In this document: one piece after another, positions 1 through 7,852 of the stretch
How positions within the stretch are numbered: position 1 is the first letter of the stretch
How the letters are laid out: the number at the start of each line of letters is the position of its first letter
DNA from: Micromonospora lupini
Lineage (GTDB): Bacteria > Actinomycetota > Actinomycetes > Mycobacteriales > Micromonosporaceae
Assembly: GCF_026342015.1 (NCBI RefSeq)
Contig: NZ_JAPENL010000001.1
Location: forward strand, 1,550,001-1,614,000
Reading direction: 5' to 3'
DNA length: 64,000 nt
Translations under genes and position numbers: made by a program
The notes under the pieces: generated by a model
Told to the model about the DNA's origin: nothing
What the model saw: the letters and a program-made list of their open reading frames with translations, nothing else
Database searches by the model: none

Positions 1-1
1 C

Positions 2-358
2 CCGCACGCGGGAGACCCCGCGATCGACGCCGTCGTGCTGCGTGACGACCCGTTCGTCTTCTTTCCCCGGGTGGCCGGCGAGCGGGCCTACCAGCGCAAT
101 CTACGGCCGTGCCTGGAAGCCGGCTACACACCGAACATCGTCCAGGACGCCACCAGCTGGGCCACGGTGGCGCACCTGGTCGCGGCCGGCCTCGGGGTGA
201 CGATCGCCCCGGCGAGCATCTCCGCCGTGGTGCCCGCCTCGGTGGGAGTGCTGCCGTTGACAGGCACCGAGGCGGGCACCGACGTGCGGATCCTGCGCCG
301 CCGACAGGACGACCGGATCACCTCGACGGGCTTCGAGGCAGCGGGTCGGGCTCGCTGA
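2..358 (+). CDS. LysR-family transcriptional regulator, C-terminal part (5' truncated by window)
   Basis: The frame is open from the first bases of the window to a TGA at 356-358, giving the last ~118 residues. The segment VAAGLGVTIAPASI followed by a strand ending near LPLTG matches the end of the LysR substrate-binding (periplasmic-binding-like) domain, which senses a small effector. The N-terminal winged helix and the effector cannot be seen. It would be a cytoplasmic one-component regulator whose targets probably lie left of the window. Family assignment is fairly sure, function is open. Confidence 0.7.
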   Translation, partial: PHAGDPAIDAVVLRDDPFVFFPRVAGERAYQRNLRPCLEAGYTPNIVQDATSWATVAHLVAAGLGVTIAPASISAVVPASVGVLPLTGTEAGTDVRILRRRQDDRITSTGFEAAGRAR

Positions 359-392
359 GCTGCCCGGTGCGCCACCTGCCGTACCCGCACGG

Positions 393-947
393 TCAACCGC
401 GCCTGTTGAGTTCCGCTTCGAGCCGCTGGACGAGTGTCTTGCGGTCCTTGCCGGCATGCTCGTTGCGCAGGGCGGTCCTGAGCTGCCGCGTGTCGAGGCC
501 ACGGACCAGCTTGGCGGCCTCGGCGACCGACATCTCCGACATCCGGCCGGCCGTGGTGGCGTCTCGACGCGCCTTCTTCGCCGGCCCGGTGTTGGCGACG
601 AATTGCTTGCCGGTTCGGCTGGCCGCGCGCTTCTTGCTGTCGGTCGCGCGCTTCTGGCTCTCCGACATCTCGTCCCAGGCCTTCTTAGGCAGATAACGAC
701 TCGTCGTGCCGCCCTTGCGCGCACGAGTGTCGCCCTCTTTCGTCTGCCACTGCTCGTTGCCCCAGCGCTGGAGCGACTTCTGCCGCTCGTCCTTTTCGCC
801 CAGGAATCCCCCGCCACGCTTCTTGTACTCCTGGGTGACCAGTTGTGACTTGCGTGCCGACCACTGTCCCGGTCGGCCGCCCTTGTCGGACGCCTTGATC
901 TCTTCCTTGATCTGCTCTCTGAGCTCGGGTTTCGTATACCGCGCCAT
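393..947 (-). CDS. DUF5872 domain-containing protein
   Basis: A 184-residue, very Lys/Arg-rich cytoplasmic protein with an ATG start at 947. The N-terminal ~50 residues (RYTKPELREQIKEEIK, then GGRPGQWSARKSQL and YKKRGGGF) fit the DUF5872 family, a short actinobacterial domain of unknown function. The C-terminal ~60 residues (SVAEAAKLVRGLDTRQLRTALRNEHAGKDRKTLVQRLEAEL) resemble a small helical SAP/Rho-N-like nucleic-acid-binding fold, which with the high charge suggests DNA or RNA binding. That role is inference. It stands alone, 28 bp beyond the stop of the histidine kinase on the same strand. Confidence 0.7.
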   Translation of the reverse strand: MARYTKPELREQIKEEIKASDKGGRPGQWSARKSQLVTQEYKKRGGGFLGEKDERQKSLQRWGNEQWQTKEGDTRARKGGTTSRYLPKKAWDEMSESQKRATDSKKRAASRTGKQFVANTGPAKKARRDATTAGRMSEMSVAEAAKLVRGLDTRQLRTALRNEHAGKDRKTLVQRLEAELNRRG

Positions 948-975
948 GGATGGCAGCTACCCGGCAGCGCAGCGG

Positions 976-2265
976 CTATGCCTCTCGCCGCGACGTCGGC
1001 GGACCGAGCCGGAGCAGCACCTGCGCCCCGCCCTCCGGACCGGACCGCAGTTCCAGCCGACCTCCGCCGGCCTGCGCGGCGCGGCGGGCGATGTCCAGGC
1101 CGAGCCCGGTCGACCCGGCCGCGCTGGCACCCCGTCGGACCGCGCCGGACGGCATGCCCTGCCCCTCGTCGGCGACGGTGAGCAGCACCTCCCCGTCGTC
1201 GCGGGCGAGCCGGACGGTGAAGGGCGTGCCGTCGGGGGTGTGCGCGAAGACGTTGCCGAGCAGCGCGTCCACGGCGGCCGTCAGGTCGTCGGCGGGCACC
1301 CCGACGGAGAGCGGGCCGGGAGCAAGGTCGAGGTGGACGGCCCGACCGGTGTCCTCGGCCAGCACCGACCAGAACGCCACCCGGTCCGCGACGATCGCCG
1401 CGGCATCCGAGGCGGCCGTGCCCGGCGTCGGCGCGCGACGCCAGCGGGCCTGCTGGATCAGGCCGGTGACCGCCCGTTCGAGCCCGTCGGCGGCGGTGGC
1501 GATCCGGGCCGCGTCGTCCGGGTCGCGCAGCGACTCCGCCTCCAGGCGCAGCGCCGTCAACGGCGTCCGCAGTCGGTGGGACAGGTCGGCGACCTGCTCG
1601 CGCTCCTGCAGCAGGAGAACCTGGATCCGACCGGCCAGGTGGTTGAGAGCACCGGCCACCTCGCGCAGCTCCGCCGGGCCGGCGGGCGTGACCCGGGCGT
1701 CCAGCTCGGCGTTCGCCAGGCGGTGCGACACGGCGGAGAGTTCGCCGATCGGCCGGACCAGCGTGCGCGCCAGCCGGTCGGCGACCGCCAACCCGATCAG
1801 CACCAGCACCAGTCCCAGCAGCGCCAGCACCAGCCAGGCTCGGGTCACGCCGGCGGTCAGCTCCTGGCGGGGCACCACGATCCGGATCACGCCGGTGCCG
1901 TCCGTCCGACCCTGCACGGCGATGACCACCTCCCGGCCGGCCGCCGACTCCCCGGTCAGGCTCTGGCCACGCGCGGCAAGAGCCACCGCGGGCGTACGGG
2001 GCGCCTGGGCGCCGAGCACCGTGCCGTCGGGCAGGAAGACGCTCACCTGCCGACCGGACTCCACGGCGAGCTGCTCGACGGTCAGCCGGATGGTCGACGC
2101 GTCGGCGGTGCCGACCACCGGCACGAGGCTCTGGGCGTCGGCGGTGGCCCGCACGGTGGCCCGGTCCTGGGCAACGGTGCGGACGAGCAACGCCAGCGGC
2201 ACCAGGAAGGCGATCAGCGTGAGCACGCTTACCGCCGCGACCAGCAGCGCGAGCCGTGCCCTCAC
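976..2265 (-). CDS. Two-component sensor histidine kinase
   Basis: A 429-residue membrane kinase. There is an N-terminal transmembrane helix (about residues 5-30), an extracytoplasmic sensor segment, a second helix (about 140-162), a HAMP-like linker (LVRPIGELSAVSHRLA), the dimerisation/phosphoacceptor box LSHRLRTPLTAL with His near residue 230, and a HATPase domain with the G-boxes DEGQGMPSG and GLGLDIA. It autophosphorylates and should pass phosphate to the regulator encoded immediately upstream. Its GTG start (2265) overlaps the TGA of that regulator by four bases, so the two are translationally coupled. The signal sensed is unknown. Confidence 0.9.
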   Translation of the reverse strand: MRARLALLVAAVSVLTLIAFLVPLALLVRTVAQDRATVRATADAQSLVPVVGTADASTIRLTVEQLAVESGRQVSVFLPDGTVLGAQAPRTPAVALAARGQSLTGESAAGREVVIAVQGRTDGTGVIRIVVPRQELTAGVTRAWLVLALLGLVLVLIGLAVADRLARTLVRPIGELSAVSHRLANAELDARVTPAGPAELREVAGALNHLAGRIQVLLLQEREQVADLSHRLRTPLTALRLEAESLRDPDDAARIATAADGLERAVTGLIQQARWRRAPTPGTAASDAAAIVADRVAFWSVLAEDTGRAVHLDLAPGPLSVGVPADDLTAAVDALLGNVFAHTPDGTPFTVRLARDDGEVLLTVADEGQGMPSGAVRRGASAAGSTGLGLDIARRAAQAGGGRLELRSGPEGGAQVLLRLGPPTSRREA

Positions 2266-2945
2266 GGCGCTTCCAGTCGGACCCCGACGCCGCGCACGGT
2301 GTGCAGGTAGCGCGGCTGCTGGGCGTTCTCCCCCAGCTTGCGGCGCAGCCAGGACAGGTGCACGTCGACGGTCTTGTCGGCGCCGCCGTACGGGATCTGC
2401 CAGACCTCGGTGAGCAGCTCACGTTTGGTCACCACCTGGCCGGGCCGGCCGGCCAGGTGGTGCAGCAGGTCGAACTCGCGCGGCGTCAGCTCCACAGTCC
2501 TGCCGTCCAGGGTGACCTGCCGGGATCGGCTGTCGACCCGCAGCCCGCCGACGACGAGGGCCGGATCCTGCGCGTCTGCGCCGGCGGGGCCCCGCCGCAG
2601 CACCGCCCGGGCACGGGCGTCGAGCTGCGCGGCGGTGAACGGCTTGACCACGTAGTCGTCGGCGCCCGCGTCGAGGACCCGGACGATCTCGGTCTCGTCG
2701 TCGCGGGCCGTGGCCACGATGACCGGCACCGAGCTGACCGCGCGCAGCATCCGCAGCAGCTCGCGTCCGTCCAGGTCGGGCAGGCCCAGGTCGAGCACGA
2801 CGAGGTCGGGCCGGTCCTCCAGGGCGTCGCGCAGCCCGGCCATCGCGGTCGAGGCCGCGGCGACCGCGTGGCCGCGTTCCCGCAGGGCACGGATCAGCGG
2901 GGTACGGATGGTCAGGTCGTCCTCGATGAGCAGCAGGCGGGCCAC
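2262..2945 (-). CDS. OmpR/PhoB-family response regulator
   Basis: A 227-residue regulator. The receiver domain (about 1-115) carries the acidic pair after MARLLLIEDD, the phosphoacceptor Asp in VVLDLGLPD near residue 51, and the Lys in VVKPF. A winged-helix DNA-binding domain of OmpR type follows (about 130-225; VELTPREFDLLHHLA, VDVHLSWLRRKL). The start is a GTG at 2945. It is the partner of the overlapping histidine kinase. Target genes are not evident. The 24-bp gap to the upstream SDR gene on the same strand allows read-through, but a functional link is not shown. Confidence 0.92.
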   Translation of the reverse strand: MARLLLIEDDLTIRTPLIRALRERGHAVAAASTAMAGLRDALEDRPDLVVLDLGLPDLDGRELLRMLRAVSSVPVIVATARDDETEIVRVLDAGADDYVVKPFTAAQLDARARAVLRRGPAGADAQDPALVVGGLRVDSRSRQVTLDGRTVELTPREFDLLHHLAGRPGQVVTKRELLTEVWQIPYGGADKTVDVHLSWLRRKLGENAQQPRYLHTVRGVGVRLEAP

Positions 2946-2969
2946 ACCTGGCAGGCTAACGGCTCGTCA

Positions 2970-3668
2970 TCAGGACCACGCGATCTCGCCGTGACGGTCG
3001 ACGAAGCGGCCCGAGCGGTGGCCCGGTCCTTCGGTGGCGAGGATGACGATGGCGTCCGTGCCCTCGGTGACGGTCTGTGGACCGCTGTGGCCGTTGAGGT
3101 CAGTGGCGGTGTAACCGGGGTCGGCGGCGTTGATCCGGACGTCCGTCAGCGCCTTGGCGTACTGGGTGGTCAGCATGGTCAGCGCCGCCTTCGACGACGT
3201 GTAGACGGGGGCGATGACGCCCGATTCGGGTCGCGCCGGGTCGTGCGTGGCCGACAGCGAGCCCATCGCGCTGCTCACGTTGATGATCACCGGGTCGGAC
3301 GAGCGGCGCAGCAGCGGTAGGAAGGCGGTGGTCGTCCGCACCACGCCGACGAGGTTGACGTTGAGGACATCGAGCACGGCGTCGCCGGTCAGGTCGCTCG
3401 GGTCGCCGAACGGCCCGTGGACGCCCGCGTTGTTGATCAGTACGTCGATGCGGCCCTCGTGCTTCTCGACGTCCGCCGCCGCGGCGGCCACGGAGTCGTT
3501 GTCGGTGACGTCGATCTGCACGAACCGGGCTCCGAGCGTGTCGGCCGTCACGACGCCGAGCTCGGGGTCGCGCGCCCCGACGACAACCGTGTGGCCCAGG
3601 TCGATGAGGCGGCGGGCGGTCTCGCGGCCGAGGCCCTTGTTGGCCCCGGTGATGAAGGTGATCGTCAT
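2970..3668 (-). CDS. Short-chain dehydrogenase/reductase (SDR)
   Basis: A 232-residue classical SDR, a cytoplasmic NAD(P)-dependent oxidoreductase. The ATG at 3668 is chosen because the Rossmann strand starts at once (MTITFITGANKGLGRE, the TGxxxGxG motif). NNAG (near residue 80), the catalytic Ser strand INVSSAMG, and YTSSK (YxxxK) follow in the usual order. The substrate is not predictable. The gene is transcribed divergently from an XRE/MmyB-type regulator 105 bp away, a frequent pairing in actinomycetes in which the regulator controls the reductase. Confidence 0.85.
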   Translation of the reverse strand: MTITFITGANKGLGRETARRLIDLGHTVVVGARDPELGVVTADTLGARFVQIDVTDNDSVAAAAADVEKHEGRIDVLINNAGVHGPFGDPSDLTGDAVLDVLNVNLVGVVRTTTAFLPLLRRSSDPVIINVSSAMGSLSATHDPARPESGVIAPVYTSSKAALTMLTTQYAKALTDVRINAADPGYTATDLNGHSGPQTVTEGTDAIVILATEGPGHRSGRFVDRHGEIAWS

Positions 3669-3773
3669 GCGTCCCAGCGTTCGTCGAGATGCACGCGTGT
3701 GCCAGGGACGGCGCCTCGGTAGGAAAAGCAATACCACCTTCACGATGGGGGTGTGCGCAACAATCGAGGCGTG

Positions 3774-4700
3774 ATGACGCAGGCTGCGGGGCTGGGGGCG
3801 ACGATCCGCGCCTGGCGTGACCGCCTGTCGCCGGCCGCCACGGGTCTGCCCGCCGGCCGTGGGCGACGGGCCGCCGGGCTGCGCCGGGAGGAACTGGCCG
3901 AGCTGGCCGGCGTGTCGGTCGACTACATCGTGCGCCTGGAGCAGGGACGGGCGACCACACCCTCGGCGCAGGTCGCCTCCGCGCTCGCTCGCGCCCTCCG
4001 GCTGACCTCCGCCGAGCGCGACCACCTGTTCCGGCTGGCACACCTCGCTCCCCCGACGGATGACCAGATCTCCGACCACATTCCGCCCGGCGTGCAGCGG
4101 GTGGTGGGACGCCTGAATGACGCTGCCGTCGCCGTCTTCGCCGCGGACTGGCAGGTGATCTGGTGGAACAGGAGTTGGGCCGCGCTCCTGGGCGACCCGT
4201 CGACGTCCCCGCCGGGCCTGCGCAACTTCGCCCGCGACACCTTCCCGGTGACCGCCGACGGGCCGGGGATGTCGCGCTGGCCGGTGATCTCACTGGACGC
4301 CGACGCCACGAGCGCCGCAGTCGTCTCCGACCTCCGGCGTGCCACCGGCCGGTTTCCCCGTGATCGCCGTCTGGCGAGGCTCATCCGCGACCTCACCGAG
4401 GGCAACGAGCAGTTCGCCGAGCTGTGGGCGACCGGGACTGTCGCCGCACACCGCGAGGACCGCAAGATCATCGAGCATCCCTCGGTCGGCACCGTCACTG
4501 TCGACTGCGACGTTCTGACCGACGGCGACGCCGAGCTGAAGATCGTGATCCTCACCGCGGCACCGGACACCAGCGACGAGACCAGCATGCGCCTGGCCGT
4601 CGTGGCAGGGGTTTCCGCCCCGTCGACTTCTGACGACTTCGGCGACACCACCCGGCGTTACCCGACGCCGCCGGCAAAGGGCAGTAAGGGCTGGCCTTAA
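3774..4700 (+). CDS. Helix-turn-helix regulator with MmyB-like ligand-binding domain
   Basis: About 308 residues from the ATG at 3774 (GTG codons at 3753 and 3771 are alternatives). The N-terminal XRE helix-turn-helix (GRRAAGLRREELAELAGVSVDYIVRLEQGR) is followed by the MmyB-type PAS-like domain (VAVFAADWQVIWWNRSWAALLGDP), which in this family binds a fatty-acid-like or other small ligand. It is a DNA-binding regulator, probably of the divergent SDR gene. It ends in TAA, unusual in this GC-rich DNA. Confidence 0.85.
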   Translation: MTQAAGLGATIRAWRDRLSPAATGLPAGRGRRAAGLRREELAELAGVSVDYIVRLEQGRATTPSAQVASALARALRLTSAERDHLFRLAHLAPPTDDQISDHIPPGVQRVVGRLNDAAVAVFAADWQVIWWNRSWAALLGDPSTSPPGLRNFARDTFPVTADGPGMSRWPVISLDADATSAAVVSDLRRATGRFPRDRRLARLIRDLTEGNEQFAELWATGTVAAHREDRKIIEHPSVGTVTVDCDVLTDGDAELKIVILTAAPDTSDETSMRLAVVAGVSAPSTSDDFGDTTRRYPTPPAKGSKGWP

Positions 4701-4757
4701 CTCTGCTTTAGCGTTGGGATGCGTCGACGACAACTTCGGATCGGGGATAGTCGGGGC

Positions 4758-5255
4758 ATGAGCCGTCGTTCGATCCTCGTCGCCAGCGGCTGGGTGACCA
4801 CGGTCGCCGTGGCCACCCTGATCGGGTTGGGTGCGATCCGGCTGGTCGGGGAGAGCATCACCGGAACCCCGGGCGGGGTGCGCAGCGAGGCGGAGATCGA
4901 GCGGGCCCTCGCCTCGCCGGAGTCGACGCCCAACGGCACCACGGGCGCCCCGCCGGCCGGGCCCGGCTCGGCGAGCACCGCGTCACCCGGCGCGGGCACG
5001 GCGAGTGGCGCCGCGCCCGGCCCCAGCTCTGGGGTCCGCCGCAGCTTCGCCACCGACGGCGGAACGGGCGTGGCCGAGTGCGGCCCCGCCGGCGTACGCC
5101 TCGTCTCCTGGGCGCCCGCGCAGGGTTACCGGGTGCGCGACGTGGACCGGGGCCCGGACGACGACGTCGAGGTCACGTTCGAGGGCTCGGCCGGCAGGCA
5201 CGAGTTGAAGGTCCGTTGCATCGGCGCGGAGCCGGTGGCCGTCGCCGACGACTGA
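4758..5255 (+). CDS. Single-pass membrane or secreted protein of unknown function
   Basis: A 165-residue protein starting at the ATG at 4758 (SRRSILVASGWVTTVAVATLIGLGAI is an N-terminal signal anchor). A Pro/Ala/Gly/Ser/Thr-rich low-complexity linker (about 50-95) leads to a compact C-terminal domain of about 70 residues (FATDGG...VRLVSWAPAQGYRV, DDDVEVTFEG, ELKVRCIG) that looks like a small beta-rich extracellular domain with two Cys. I do not recognise the family. The C-terminal domain is repeated almost exactly at 5775-6086. Confidence 0.6.
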   Translation: MSRRSILVASGWVTTVAVATLIGLGAIRLVGESITGTPGGVRSEAEIERALASPESTPNGTTGAPPAGPGSASTASPGAGTASGAAPGPSSGVRRSFATDGGTGVAECGPAGVRLVSWAPAQGYRVRDVDRGPDDDVEVTFEGSAGRHELKVRCIGAEPVAVADD

Positions 5256-5367
5256 CGTCGCAACAGGTCACAGCGCCTCCGTCCGGTCGAGCAGTGACTT
5301 GCCGGCCAGGACGAGCAGGTCGTAAGGGCTCGGCATCAGGACCTGCAGATCGTTTAAGCTCCCTGCC

Positions 5368-5778
5368 GTGATCCGCACCCTCGTTGTCGCCTCGCTGCTG
5401 CTGACCGCCTGCTCCCCCGCCGAGGCGCCCTCCCCCGCCCCCAGCTCCACCACGCCCTCGGACAAGGCGGCCGCCTCCGCGTGCACGCGCGTGGTCCGCA
5501 GCATCGAGGCGAAGGATTCCCCCATGGGGGACGTGACCACTGCGATGGCCTCCATCGACTCGACGGATCCCGCCGTCCGGGAGGCGGGTCAGCGGCTGGG
5601 ATCGGCGGCCAAGGAAGCCGGCGACCTCTGGGTGAAGAACGACCCCACTGTGGACACGGGGCCCGCCAACCAACGCCTGGCCGACGCCCGACAGGGAATG
5701 CTCACGGCGTGCACCAACCTGTTCGGGGAGTATCCGTGGCCATTCACTCGGACGCCCGCACCGACGCCCAGCAGGTGA
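5368..5778 (+). CDS. Putative lipoprotein of unknown function
   Basis: A 136-residue protein with a typical lipoprotein signal: MIRTLVVASLLLTAC ends in the lipobox LTAC, so Cys15 should be lipidated after export, followed by a Pro/Ser/Thr-rich tether. The mature part is mostly helical (EAGQRLGSAAKEAGDLWVKND). No family is recognised. Its TGA (5776-5778) overlaps a GTG at 5775 that opens the truncated duplicate of the upstream gene, so it lies exactly at the duplication junction. Confidence 0.6.
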   Translation: MIRTLVVASLLLTACSPAEAPSPAPSSTTPSDKAAASACTRVVRSIEAKDSPMGDVTTAMASIDSTDPAVREAGQRLGSAAKEAGDLWVKNDPTVDTGPANQRLADARQGMLTACTNLFGEYPWPFTRTPAPTPSR

Positions 5779-6086
5779 CGCCGGAGCCGGTGCCCACCGG
5801 CACGACGGGCGCCAGCCCCGCCGGGCCGGGCATGACCAGCCCCGCGCCGAGCGCAAGCTCTGGGGTCCGCCGGGGTTTCGCCACCGACGGCGGCACGGCC
5901 GTGGCCGAGAGCGGTGCCGGTGGCGTACGCCTCGTGTCCTGGGCGCCCGCGCAGGGTTACCGGGTGCGCGACGTGGACCGGGGCCCGGACGACGACGTCG
6001 AGGTCACGTTCGAGGGCTCGGCCGGCAGGCACGAGTTGAAGGTCCGGTGCATAGGCGCGGAGCCGGTGGCCGTCGCCGACGACTAG
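5775..6086 (+). pseudogene. Truncated duplicate of the 4758-5255 gene (C-terminal domain only)
   Basis: From about 5780 to 6083 this repeats the linker and the C-terminal domain of the gene at 4758-5255. The last ~155 bp (5929-6083 against 5098-5252) are almost identical. The signal anchor is missing. A GTG at 5775 overlapping the lipoprotein stop gives an in-frame 103-residue ORF, so a leaderless, translationally coupled product is possible. A duplication remnant is more likely. One of the two Cys is changed (ECGPAG became ESGAGG). Confidence 0.6.
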
Positions 6087-6130
6087 TACCGCAGCGTAGG
6101 TGTCGCCGCGGCGGGAGAGGTTCGGCGACG

Positions 6131-6775
6131 TCAGTGACTGCTGGCAGCGAGCCGGATCCCGAATCCGGTGATCACAGTCCCGGTGACGCGGTCCAAAAAC
6201 CGACGAGCCGTGGGACGTTGCAACACCGTGCGCAGCCGACGTGCCAGGACGACCAGCACGGCCGACCAGGCAGTACCCAGAAGGATATGCACGCAGGCGA
6301 GGAACACACCGAAGGCAAACGGGGAAGCGCCGGAGGGGATGAACTGAGGTAGGAGCGCGACGTAGAACACGCCCATCTTCGGGTTCAGCAGGTTTGTCAG
6401 CGCGCCGCGACGCCACCCTGGGTAGAAGTCGTTGCCGACCGTCGCGGGTTCGTCGATCGGCGGGTCCGCTGCGTCTGGTTGACGGTGGCGGGTGGCCCAC
6501 AGCATGCTCAGCCCCATCCAGATCAGATAGCAGGCGCCAGCCCATCGCAGCACCTCGTAGGCCAGGTGCGAAGCCGTCAGCAACGCGGTGACACCAGCAG
6601 AGGTGAGCGCGCCCCAGGCCAGGGTTCCAGTTTGGATTCCGAGAACGACTCCCCAGGCACGGCGGGTTTCTCCGAGGGCCGCGGTGCGCAGGATGAGGGC
6701 GGTGTCCATCCCGGGGGTCATGGTGAGCAGGCCCACGACTATGACAAAGGACCACAGAGCGCTGAGGGCTGCCAC
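6131..6775 (-). CDS. LysE/RhtB-family exporter
   Basis: About 214 residues from the GTG at 6775 (preceded by a TAGG at good spacing; a TTG at 6784 is an alternative). About five to six hydrophobic helices are visible. The N-terminal helix ends in the family motif TMTPGMDTALILRTA, and GALTNLLNPKMGVFYVALLPQF is the second signature of LysE/RhtB translocators, which export amino acids or related small molecules across the cytoplasmic membrane by proton exchange. The usual length is ~205-215 residues. The substrate cannot be read from the sequence. Confidence 0.88.
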   Translation of the reverse strand: MAALSALWSFVIVVGLLTMTPGMDTALILRTAALGETRRAWGVVLGIQTGTLAWGALTSAGVTALLTASHLAYEVLRWAGACYLIWMGLSMLWATRHRQPDAADPPIDEPATVGNDFYPGWRRGALTNLLNPKMGVFYVALLPQFIPSGASPFAFGVFLACVHILLGTAWSAVLVVLARRLRTVLQRPTARRFLDRVTGTVITGFGIRLAASSH

Positions 6776-6934
6776 GATGATCAACCTATCGTAGGCGGCT
6801 ACCCCGTGAGCCCTCGAGCGTTGCAGAGGCGCTGGCCGGGCGGCGCGGCACGCGGCCCCAGAGGACAGGCGTCTCAGTTTGCCTGAAGGGTCGCCGCCGA
6901 ACGGCCCGGCCTCCGGCAGGGTCCGCGGGCCGTC

Positions 6935-7135
6935 TCAGCTTTCGTCGCGCGCTTGGTGTGGCCGGTGCTTCTTGATCCACGCTTCCACGTCAGCGCGATC
7001 CCAGACGCGCACCTTGCCGCTGGCCACCGTGTCGATCGGTGCCGGGAAGGTGGCGCGGTTCGTGATCTCGGTGGTCCGGGTGCGCGATATGCCGCCGAGC
7101 ATGTCTGCGATGTCGGAGAGCGCCACGAGTCTCAC
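6935..7135 (-). CDS. Small AlpA/excisionase-like helix-turn-helix protein
   Basis: About 66 residues from the GTG at 7135 (a TTG at 7165 is an alternative). VALSDIADMLGGISRTRTTEITNRATFPAPI...GKVRVWDRADVEAWIKKH has the layout of a MerR/AlpA-type winged helix, where the helix-turn-helix is followed by a Trp-containing wing (VWDRADVEAWI). Such proteins act as recombination directionality factors or small regulators in integrative elements. No integrase is nearby, so it may be a remnant or a stand-alone regulator. Confidence 0.6.
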   Translation of the reverse strand: MRLVALSDIADMLGGISRTRTTEITNRATFPAPIDTVASGKVRVWDRADVEAWIKKHRPHQARDES

Positions 7136-7297
7136 GCCATGACCGTATGTACGTGCTACCTGCAAACGTTGCCACTTGCAACCTTGACGGTGCCCACGTT
7201 ACAAGGGAGGCTGGTGGGGCGATAACTGGACGCGGTTCGGTCACCTGATCGGGGATCGGTGGCCGGACCTGCCGTTTTTGGAGGTGGAGCCGTGGCC

Positions 7298-7474
7298 ATG
7301 GACGACGGACCCGTGACGCCAGCGTTGGTCATTTGGACCGCGCAACGAGTGATCAGCCAGCATCACGAGCAGCCCAGCGAGTACAGGGCCGTCGGTGGCT
7401 GCGCGCAGTGCCGGGACGGCCGATGCGACATGCTGACGTGGGCGCGGGACACACTCAAGGCGCACCGCAGGTGA
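7298..7474 (+). CDS. Small Cys-containing protein, paralogue 1
   Basis: About 58 residues, read from the ATG in GTGGCCATGGACGAC. The core GGCAQCRDGRCDMLTWARDTLKAHRR carries a C-x2-C-x4-C cluster followed by WARD, matched in the next gene (C-x2-C-x4-C, then RWARDRIEAC). The Cys spacing suggests a small metal-binding (zinc-ribbon-like) knuckle. I do not recognise a named family. Its TGA at 7472-7474 overlaps the GTG start of paralogue 2 by four bases, which supports both being real. Confidence 0.5.
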   Translation: MDDGPVTPALVIWTAQRVISQHHEQPSEYRAVGGCAQCRDGRCDMLTWARDTLKAHRR

Positions 7475-7638
7475 TCGAGCGAGAGCTACCCCGGTCGGTA
7501 TGGGTGCCGATGCTGGCGCGGCAGACCATCGCGCAGCACCGGGCGCACGGATCGTGCGGGCGCTGCCGGCCGGATGGGTGCCCGCCGCTGCGGTGGGCGC
7601 GCGATCGGATCGAGGCGTGCCCGGTGCGTCGCTACTAG
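7471..7638 (+). CDS. Small Cys-containing protein, paralogue 2
   Basis: A 55-residue protein starting at the GTG at 7471, translationally coupled to paralogue 1. Both share an N-terminal LxRQTIAQH / TAQRVISQH helix, a C-x2-C-x4-C cluster and the WARD helix, so they arose by tandem duplication. Function is unknown. Possible metal binding is inferred only from the cysteines. Confidence 0.45.
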   Translation: MIERELPRSVWVPMLARQTIAQHRAHGSCGRCRPDGCPPLRWARDRIEACPVRRY

Positions 7639-7801
7639 AAATCCCTCATGTGCACAATCGCCAAGCCGCGCGCCAACGCCTCGCCGCTCGCTGCTCACAA
7701 CCAGCGGCCGGCCGGACCCGCGCAGGGCCGCAGGGTGATCACGTGTTGAGGAATAGGTGTCAGGGGACCACCGAAGCTACTGGGCATCACGTGATCGAGG
7801 C

Positions 7802-7842
7802 GAGTCCGCCCCCACCGCTCGACCGGCGGTGGGGGCGGACTC
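7802..7842 (-). terminator. Strong intrinsic-type terminator hairpin
   Basis: A perfect 16-bp inverted repeat (arms 7802-7817 and 7827-7842, 9-nt loop) lies 10 bp downstream of the stop of the large leftward secreted protein gene. There is no T-tract, as is usual in actinomycetes. The stem is symmetric and could also stop rightward transcription from the small genes at 7.3-7.6 kb. Confidence 0.8.
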
Positions 7843-7852
7843 AGGTGGTGGT

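Noticed and set aside
101..2422. Minus-strand frame of 773 codons across the DUF5872, kinase and regulator region
   Set aside because: It overlaps three well-supported genes in another frame and shows only Arg/Pro/Gly-rich low complexity.
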